A stretch of 64,000 nt of DNA from Aedes albopictus (taxonomy: Eukaryota; Arthropoda; Insecta; Diptera; Culicidae), in the NCBI RefSeq assembly GCF_035046485.1, contig NC_085137.1:454266980-454330979 (forward strand), given 5' to 3'. Position numbers and translations under genes: made by a program. Under the pieces are notes generated by a model. That model saw only the letters and a list, made by a program, of their open reading frames with translations. It did no database searches and was not told where the DNA came from. Positions 56,763-64,000 of this stretch are shown here, one piece after another; the stretch's first letter is position 1, and every line of letters begins with the position of its first letter.

Positions 56763-57445
56763 GTATGCGGAGCAGGGTCGTGCAATTTCGAAAGGAAAAC
56801 ATGACGTACGATGACTGTAGCAAATCGTTTCCCATGCGAACGGACTGCTGTGATGCTTCATCTCTCATCCAGCAACACACTCGTTCGTTGCTGCTACAGA
56901 AACAAGTGTGTATGAAACATGGGATGGTACACTTGGATTTTCGTTTCATTTATGAGTCATTGAAATACTTCAACATGCTAAAAACACTATTTAAACCACC
57001 TTTTTAAATAGTGGTGCACGCCAATAGAATGATAATTATGTTTTATTGAAGAGGATAACAAATTCAACCACTTAAATCCAATTAACCGGCGCCCGTCACC
57101 ATTGAGAGACTAGTGCGCACCAGTGAGACACTAATGCTCTGACGGGTGAAGCACAAGCAATGCGACCGGGTGGGAGACTACCGAGTGCTACGATGAGTGG
57201 AAAAGTCTTTTTTAACGACCGAGTCATTGGAAAAATGTATGAAACACTTGAAGTGACTCATTCAAATGTTGCATGAAAGTGTATCATTGAAACGAAATTG
57301 TACGCCCCTGATGCGGAGTGCGAGAGTAAGTCTCGGCTTCAAATAAAAATAATACGCTCTCACTTGTAGTTGTTGGACACAAACGAGGCTGTGTTGTGGA
57401 TTGACATCTAAGCCGAAAGAGAGATGGTTCTTGAAAAAGTGAATG
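56763..57445. other. No recognised feature
   Basis: An 80-codon plus-strand frame (56765-57007) and a GC-balanced stretch (57085-57200) are present. Neither shows a recognisable family. Confidence 0.35.
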
Positions 57446-57676
57446 TTCATGGTGAGGGCTCGGGTTCAGTTTGGCTTTCTATTCCGCAGAATTATCACCT
57501 GTTCTGTGGCTTAAATGGTTAAAGCACCGGTCTAGCGAATACGGGGTCGTGGGTTCGAATCCCACCAGAACGCGATTTTTTTCAAAAATTCATCCCTCAA
57601 TTTGTCAATTAGCAACATTCTGTGTCTTCTAACTACAAGTTTTCCTGTATGTTTATGACATATCAGCAAAATCTGG
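57446..57676 (+). mobile_element. tRNA-headed SINE, family 3, copy C
   Basis: The tRNA-like head at 57500-57573 (GGTCTAGCGAATACG; GGGTTCGAATCCCACC) is preceded by GCTTTCTATTCCGCAGAAT and followed by AATTAGCAACATTCTGTG, TTCTAACTACAAG and TATCAGCAAA, colinear with copy A at 24782-25012. Similarity on both sides of the tRNA-like part defines the family. Confidence 0.8.
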
Positions 57677-57709
57677 TAAATGCCAGTAAAGGGCAACATA
57701 TATCAGTGT

Positions 57710-58055
57710 TCCTTAAATGCCCTTGGAAACCCCTCGAACTCCAAGTAACACCAAAGGCCCTTCTAAACCCCCGAAAACTCACCTGTAACGTCTCTAAAAC
57801 CCGCTGGAAATTCCGGAAACTTCCTGAAACACCGCCGAAAATCCCCTGAAACTCCCTCGTGCTCCATGAAGCGTATCTGAGACCTTCTGGAACTCCCATA
57901 TTCGCGCCTGTAACGCTTCCGAAATCCTCATTAAAATCGTCTGAAACTTCCTGAAATGCCTTCGAAAACCTCTTGAAACTCCCATGGACTCCATGTAACG
58001 TGCCAGAGATCCTCCGAAACGCCCCTGGAGTCTCCTGTAACGCCTCTGAAAATTT
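57710..58055. repeat. Degenerate 11-bp array, fourth block
   Basis: CTGTAACGCTTCCGAAATCC and CCTGAAACTCCC words at 11-bp steps, as at 37385 and 53186. Confidence 0.65.
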
Positions 58056-58340
58056 AGTTTAGATGCAAAGTCTAAAGTCTGTAAAAAACTGTTGAATTGA
58101 AGTGCAAATTCTGATGACCACCTGATTGAACGACTGAATGAGTTGGAAAACTCTACATTCCAACATCGATAAAGTAGAACTCCACTTCCAAACCCCGAAT
58201 ACAATAAAACATTTTTGAACTCCCCTGACCGTCGTTGACAAACATTCTCACCGTGTGTGCAACAAGACCACAGCTTCCGAAGCTTCCCATTATTCATACT
58301 CCCCGTCCATTCTGTCCCAATTTATCAATGCCGTTGGTAC
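58056..58340. other. Unique sequence 5' of the candidate recursive splice site
   Basis: No gene recognised. The composition becomes GC-balanced and loses the array periodicity. Confidence 0.4.
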
Positions 58341-58388
58341 ACCACTAACAATATCCTTTCTCTTCTTCTTCTCTTTCACAGGTAAGTT
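58341..58388 (+). promoter_or_regulatory. Candidate recursive splice site (ratchet point)
   Basis: A CTAAC branch-point match (58345-58349) lies 33 nt before a 3' splice site made of a nearly pure pyrimidine tract (TCCTTTCTCTTCTTCTTCTC, then TTTCACAG, ending 58381). The next six bases (58382-58387) are a perfect 5' splice site, GTAAGT. A strong acceptor fused to a strong donor with no exon between them is the signature of recursive splicing in the very long introns of Drosophila genes. The sequence shows the motif; use in splicing is inferred. The alternative is an ordinary acceptor with an exon starting GTAAGTTCC; that frame stays open for about 30 codons. Confidence 0.6.
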
Positions 58389-58890
58389 CCACCTATTCGC
58401 GCCATTCTAAACTCGCTCCGAGGTTATGTTATGATGGCATCATTCATACGGGGGCGACCACGATGATGCCGCACAGCTGAGAAGGGCGAGCAAGGTATTC
58501 TACAATCACACCGAGCGGAACGGCGACGGGATGATGCTATGAGAGCGTCATCATTAGTCGCCGGTCGTCAGTTTTCCTTTTTTTCTCGGATCACATTTCA
58601 CAATTCACCTGAACCTGGCCTGGCCAGCAGAACGGTGTAGCACAGTAACCTCGTCGTTAGCAGGATGTGTAGTACTATGTAGTCTCTTGGAGGTGGATTT
58701 TCGGGTGGGACTAGGGTTCGCAGAACCGAGTCGAGCATGCCTTTTGGCGTTGCCATGAGTTGTTTTCGGAGAAAGAAAAAGTGATACACATTTGTCTTTT
58801 TCCGGCGAAATCCACCTTCATTCATTCATGCTTTTGTGTAGACGGTTCGACACTGTGGAAAATGCATTGAAACTCCAGGATAGCTAAATT
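58389..58890. other. Unique sequence 3' of the candidate splice site
   Basis: GC-balanced, not repetitive, no recognised exon. It would be intron downstream of the ratchet point if the call above is right. Confidence 0.4.
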
Positions 58891-58967
58891 GGCTGAAATG
58901 GCCGAGACAGTTAACGCGCCAGGAGTCGCATTCACAAGATCTGAGTTCGAATCCCAGCCTGGAACGT
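58891..58967 (+). other. tRNA-like sequence
   Basis: TGGCCGAGACAGTTAACGCG resembles an A-box arm of the Leu/Ser type and GAGTTCGAATCCCAG is a good B box. A T-rich stretch follows. Stem pairing is incomplete, so a working tRNA gene is unlikely. Confidence 0.55.
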
Positions 58968-60195
58968 TATTTGTTATCTTTTTTTATCTAATGTTCACGA
59001 AAGTTTCGTTAAAGTTTATCAATTCAAACACTTTTCCTGTATTCTACTAAAGAATGTACAAAGAAATTCCATGATATTGCAAGTTGGTTAGTTAGGTGTA
59101 ATATATAACGCGTGGTCCTTTCCGCTCCATAGGTCAGCGTTCGATTCTCGATTAAAACTTTCCTTATTTTGTTTTTCTCGTTTTTTTTTTCACTGTGCAA
59201 ACAAACGAGAACGACAGACATCCCATATTGCGACCAGATGGAAATAATAAGGCAGAAGAAAAATCCTAGGCAATTGAAACCTGTCCACCCGGGGCCGGGA
59301 GCTGTCTGTCTGCCTATCAAGGTGTACGTACATGTGCGGCTGTTGCTGCTCAACTTGTCTCGTACGTACCTACCTACAAATAAGAATTCTCACCATTTTC
59401 TTACGGAGCCGGCTCAACTCGGCTCGTGTTCCCATTTTTGCACCGTTCACAGCTGCTGTCAGAGGTTATGTTTTTGGGTGACCTGCATGTCGAAAATAGC
59501 GAACAATTCTGGGGGGCTTGTGTTGTGGTGAGTGACACTTGGAAAACTCCGCTCATTAACGGCTGTCGATTATTAGTTTGCTTTTTTTTTCGGTGGTCGG
59601 GTTGCTTGTTATATTGCAGAATGATAATTTTCTGTTTTCAATTTTGAAAGAAATGGATCACACTTTGAACAAAATAAGAAAAATTGAATTAAATTGAGTA
59701 ATCAAACGGAAGCCGGTAATGACTGTTCGGAAAAGTTCGTACAATTTCATTAGATTTTTATTACCGTCAAACAGCTTAAAAATCACTTCCCACAAGCAAC
59801 TCTCCCATTCGAATGAGAAGAGACCTCCTGACTTTCTCTGCATGTATGAACGATTTCATTCGGACACGTATCCTCCTTCTCCTCTGACTGCCAATGATTG
59901 TGGCGCGGTGAAAACTTTTCCTTTTTTCAAGAAAAATTGTGCTTCGTTTCTCTTGTTCTAGCTTCCAACTGATTTTCGCCTCGTCGCATGCATTGCCATG
60001 GCGCACAGGTGGGTGGCGCTCTGGTACTGCCACCAGCCAGCCAGGTATCGTAGTCACTTGGGATGAAAAATAGCTTCCTCGCTTTTGTTCCTCGTTTCGT
60101 GTCGAACGGAGTTTCCATGGCGGTAGATAACTTATCTTCGGTGCACAGTAAAAAATTAGAACAATTTAAAACGTCAAGAAATAAATTTAAAAAAA
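58968..60195. other. Mostly unique sequence; no gene recognised
   Basis: A second weak tRNA-like stretch (GTCAGCGTTCGATTCTCG) lies at about 59108-59160. Open frames at 59169-59531, 59426-59647 and 59927-60337 show no known domain. Confidence 0.35.
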
Positions 60196-60273
60196 AGGTA
60201 TCCTGATGGGATTTGAACACGGAATCTCCTGAAATAAGAACCGTGCCCAATCGCACTCGACCAAGATTATCGA
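60196..60273 (-). other. tRNA-like sequence
   Basis: In reverse complement: TTGGTCGAGTGCGATTGGGC (A-box-like) and GTGTTCAAATCCCATCAGG (B-box-like), followed by a T-run. It is of the same style as the other tRNA-like copies but differs in sequence. Confidence 0.55.
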
Positions 60274-60880
60274 TAGAGTTGAAACAACTCTTATTAGTTT
60301 CAAATTTTATTTCAGTTCCATAACAATTACGGTACATTGCTTGAAATTTTCTGGGGCAGAGATTATCAACTGTGTTTTAACATATATTTTTTCCTGTGTC
60401 CTACACAGAAATACGATAGAACTGAAGTTGAAAAATCTTTTCTGTTCCCTCTCCTATCGCTATTGATCGCACACCGGTTGGTCGGTCGTTCATTCGTGTG
60501 CCATATCACGTTCTTGTGATTTTTGGTCGATTCTTTTTCTGGCGCGTTGTCATTTTGTACCTCCCTGGGTCGTTATAGATTTCCATCACCCCGTGGGAGT
60601 TTCCACAGAAACTGTTCGGCGGAGGAAAACTTCGACCAGGTATCGGTTACTGCGCGTTCGTATTATTCATCTTCTGGTTTGATATTACTGTCCCTCGCAA
60701 AGGGCGAAAATTTGTGGGGGCGTGAATTGTTTCACTTCTTATTTTCGATTCTTTTCCTGTTGGGTGTGAATAATCTTGGATTTGATTTGAATGTTCTATT
60801 TAAAACTTTGATGACTATGGAAACCGTAGCTCAATATGTCAATCAATGACATGTTTCATTATTATTCATGGATTGCTGAA
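60274..60880. other. No recognised feature
   Basis: A 108-codon plus-strand frame (60523-60849) is not recognisable. It directly precedes the 23-bp array. Confidence 0.35.
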
Positions 60881-63812
60881 ATCTTCATTAGTTTTTATAA
60901 TGGATTCAAAGAAGAAATCTCTCAGGATTCTGAGGAGAATCCCGAAGAGAATCTTCAAAGGATTTTGAAGAAAAGTCTATTAGAATTTAAAGAATTCCTC
61001 TCAGGATTCTGAGGAGAATCCTCTCCGGATTCTGTGGAGAATCCTCTCCGGATTCTGTAGAGAATCCTCTCCGGATTCTGTAGAGAATCCTCTCCGGATT
61101 CTGTAGAAAATCCTCTCAGGATTTTGTGAAGAATACTCTCCGGATTCTGTGGAGAATCGTCTCCGGATTCTGTGGAGAATCGTCTCCGGATTCTGTGGAG
61201 AATCCTCTCAGGATTCTTGGGAGAATCCTCTCAGGATTCTTGGGAGAATCCTCTCATGATTCTTGGGAGAATCCTCTCAGGATTCTTGGAAGAATCCTCT
61301 CAGGATTCTTGGGAGAATCCTCTCAGGATTGTTGGGAGAATCCTCTCAGGATTGTTGGGAGAATCCTCTCAGGATTGTTGGGAGAATCCTCTCAGGATTG
61401 TTGGGAGAATCCTCTCAGGATTGTTGGAAGAATCCTCTCAGAATTGTTGGGAGAATCCTCTCAGGATTGTTGAGAGAATCCTCTCAGGATTGTTGGGAGA
61501 ATCCTCTCAGGATTGTTGGGAGAATCCTCTCAGGATTGTTGGGAGAATCCTCTCAGGATTGTTAGGAGAATCCTCCCAGGATCCTGAAAAGAATCCTCCC
61601 AGGATCCTGAAGAGAATCCTCCCAGGATCCTGAAGAGAATCCTCCCAGGATCCTGAAGAGAATCCTCCCAGGATTCTGAAGAGAATCCTCCCAGGATTCT
61701 GAAGATAATCCTCCCAGGATTCTGAAGATAATCCTCCCAGGATTCTGAAGATAATCCTCCCAGGATTCTGAAGAGAAACCTCTCAGGATTCTGAAGAGAA
61801 TCCTCTCAGGATTCCGATGAGAATCCTCTCAGGATTCCGATGAGAATCCTCTCAGGATTCCGAAGAGAATCCTCTCAGGATTCCGAAGAGAATCCTCTCA
61901 GGACTCCGAAGAGAATCCTCTCAGGATTCCGAAGAGAATCCTCTCAGAATTCCGAAGCGAATCCTCTTAGGATTCCGAAGAGAATCCTCTCAGGATTTTG
62001 AAGAGAATCCTCTCAGGATTTTGGAGAGAATCCTCTCAGGATTCTGAAGAGAATCCTCCCAGGATTCTGAAGAGAATCCTCCCAGGATTCTGAAGAGAAT
62101 CCTCCCAGGATTCTGAAGAGAATCCTCCCAGGATTCTGAAGAGAATCCTCCCAGGATTCTGAAGAGAATCCTCCCAGGATTCTGAAGAGAATCCGCCCAG
62201 GATTCTGAAGAGAATCCTCCCAGGATCCTGAAGAGAATCCTCCCAGGATTCTGAAGAGAATCCTCCCAGGATTCTGAAGAGAATCCTCCCAGGATTCTGA
62301 AGAGAATCCTCCCAGGATTCTGAAGAGAATCCTCCCAGGATTCTGAAGAGAATCCTCCCGGGATTCTGAAGACAATCCTCTCAGGATTCCGAAGAGAATC
62401 CTCTCAGGATTCCGAAGAGAATCCTCTCAGGATTCCGAAGAGAATCCTCTCAGGATTCCGAAGAGAATCCTCTCAGGATTCCGAAGAGAATCCTCTCAGG
62501 ATTCCGAAGAGAATCCTCTCAGGATTCCGAAGAGAATCCTCTCAGGATTCCGAAGAGAATCCTCTCAGGATTCCAAAGAGAATCCTCTCAGGATTCCGAA
62601 GAGAATCCTCTCAGGATTCCGAAGAGAATCCTCTCAGGATTCCGAAGAGAATCCTCTCAGGATTCCGAAGAGAATCCTCTCAGGATTCCGAAGAGAATCC
62701 TCTCAGGATTCCGAAGAGAATCCTCTCAGGATTCCGAAGAGAATCCTCTCAGGATTCCGAAGAGAATCCTCTCAGGATTCCGAAGAGAATCCTCTCAGGA
62801 TTCCGAAGAGAATCCTCTCAGGATTCCGAAGAGAATCCTCTCAGGATTCCGAAGAGAATCCTCTCAGGATTCCGAAGAGAATCCTCTCAGGATTCCGAAG
62901 AGAATCCTCTCAGGATTCCGAAGAGAATCCTCTCAGGATTCCGAAGAGAATCCTCTCAGGATTCCGAAGAGAATCCTCTCAGGATTCCGAAGAGAATCCT
63001 CTCAGGATTCCGAAGAGAATCCTCTCAGGATTCCGAAGAGAATCCTCTCAGGATTCCGAAGAGAATCCTCTCAGGATTCCGAAGAGAATCCTCTCAGGAT
63101 TCCGAAGAGAATCCTCTCAGGATTCCAAAAGGAATCCTCTCAGGATTCCAAAAGGAATCCTCTCAGGATTTCAAAAGGAATCCTCTCAGGATTCCAAAAG
63201 GAATCCTCTCAGGATTCCGAAGGGAATCCTCTCAGGATTCCGAAGCGAATCCTCTCAGAATTCCGAAGCGAATCCTCTCAGGATTCCGAAGCGAATACTC
63301 TCAGGATTCCGAAGCGAATCCTCTCAGGATTCCGAAGCGAATCCTCTCAGGGTTCCGAAGCGAATCCTCTCAGGGTTCCGAAGCGAATCCTCTCAGGATT
63401 CCGAAGCGAATCCTCTCAGGATTCCGAAGCGAATCCTCTCAGGATTCCGAAGAGAATCCTCTCAGGATTCCGAAGCGATTCCTCTCAGGATTCCGAAGCG
63501 AATCCTCTCAGGATTCCGAAGCGAATCCTCTCAGGGTTCCGAAGCGAATCCTCTCAGGATTCCGAAGCGAATCTTCTCAGGATTCCGAAGCGAATCCTCT
63601 CAGGATTCCGAAGCGAATCCTCTCAGGATTCCGAAGCGAATCCTGTCAGGATTCCGAAGCGAATCCTCTCAGAATTCCGAAGCGAATCCTCTCAGAATTC
63701 CGAAGCGAATCCTCTCAGGATTCCGAAGCGAATCCTCTCAGGATTCCGAAGCGAATCCTCTCAGGATTCCGAAGCGAATCCTCTCAGGATTCCGAAGCGA
63801 ATCTTCTCAGGC
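60881..63812. repeat. 23-bp satellite array, AGAATCCTCTC + AGGATTCCGAAG
   Basis: About 125 units of 23 bp. The left edge is degenerate; then come blocks of near-identical variants: GTTGGGAGAATCC units (61320-61560), GATCCTGAAGAGAATCCTCC units (61570-61680), TTCTGAAGAGAATCCTCC units (62040-62360), uniform TTCCGAAGAGAATCC units (62370-63120), a short CCAAAAGGAATCC block, and TTCCGAAGCGAATCC units to the end. GAATCCTCTCAGGATTC within each unit is near-palindromic. The frames it generates (61126-61633 and 62013-62375) have a 23-residue period and are not genes. Confidence 0.95.
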
Positions 63813-64000
63813 TCTCTTTTGAAGAGCCGCGACATAAATTTCTCTATAATATGCTCTCTGATCATCAAAACGTTTAATCAAGTACAGTTGGAAGGTAACT
63901 TTATCAAGCATTAAACGAGTCTTCTAATTAGAAAAAGGTCACTTTCTGTCGGTCTGGTTCTGGTACTCTGGTAGCATGTGTGCCTTCCACTCGAAATGAT
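63813..64000. other. Edge of array and unique sequence
   Basis: A small hairpin GGCTCT/AGAGCC marks the array edge. Nothing else is recognised before the window ends. Confidence 0.4.

Noticed and set aside
56765..57007. 80-codon plus-strand frame in a unique island
   Set aside because: No homologous pattern recognised; a length expected by chance.
61126..62375. Repetitive frames of 100-150 codons in the right-hand 23-bp array
   Set aside because: Same cause: 23-residue cycle from a 23-bp unit.
1..64000. Endogenous viral sequences
   Set aside because: No viral polymerase, capsid or glycoprotein pattern was recognised in any frame; the only enzyme relics are LOA-type reverse transcriptases.

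Overview
The window looks like intronic or intergenic DNA from a large, repeat-rich insect genome, most likely a culicine mosquito (Aedes-like). The pointers are a degraded reverse transcriptase of the LOA clade of non-LTR retrotransposons, tRNA-headed SINEs including two copies of a Feilai-like type ending in GAAGAAG, many short inverted-repeat elements, and very little unique sequence. The species call is inference. No intact protein-coding gene could be supported on either strand; nearly all open frames are chance frames or by-products of tandem repeats.

Layout. 0-2 kb: low-complexity DNA, a 152-bp tandem repeat and a Feilai-like SINE. 2-5.4 kb: two LOA reverse transcriptase relics, one split by a SINE and one split by a terminal-inverted-repeat (TIR) element that itself carries a smaller element. 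6-8.1 kb: three copies of an AT-rich palindromic element, the third split by a non-autonomous Helitron. 8.5-11.2 kb: a 2.7-kb foldback element with modular arms. 11.4-18 kb: a non-LTR 3' fragment with long target-site duplications (TSDs), a TA-flanked element, an inverted SINE pair and a second Feilai-like SINE. 18.1-23.5 kb: a degenerate 11-12-bp repeat with a second Helitron, a 500-N gap, then a 23-bp satellite. 23.5-26 kb: mostly unique sequence with an inverted pair of tRNA-headed SINEs. 26-33.6 kb: degenerate 22-bp arrays hosting several small elements. 34-37.4 kb: a roughly 160-bp repeat carrying a recurring GAGCTCACC motif. 37.4-40.7 kb: a degenerate 11-bp array with higher-order structure. 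40.9-46.0 kb: a 154-bp satellite interrupted by three cleanly bounded insertions. 48.5-50.0 kb: a poly(A)-tailed retroposed segment with a 22-bp TSD. 53-58 kb: more of the 11-bp array family, including a TTA-flanked element. 58-60.9 kb: mostly unique DNA with tRNA-like sequences and a strong candidate recursive splice site. 60.9-63.8 kb: a second 23-bp satellite.

Two themes stand out. First, tandem DNA with an 11-12-bp half-unit and a 22-23-bp unit, in several sequence families, covers perhaps a quarter to a third of the window by eye. Second, because many elements landed in repeats with sister copies nearby, their empty sites can be read directly, so boundaries and TSDs are unusually secure. 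The candidate recursive splice site near 58381 (CTAAC branch point, pyrimidine tract, CAG directly followed by GTAAGT) would, if real, place this stretch inside a very long intron of a plus-strand gene whose exons lie outside the window.
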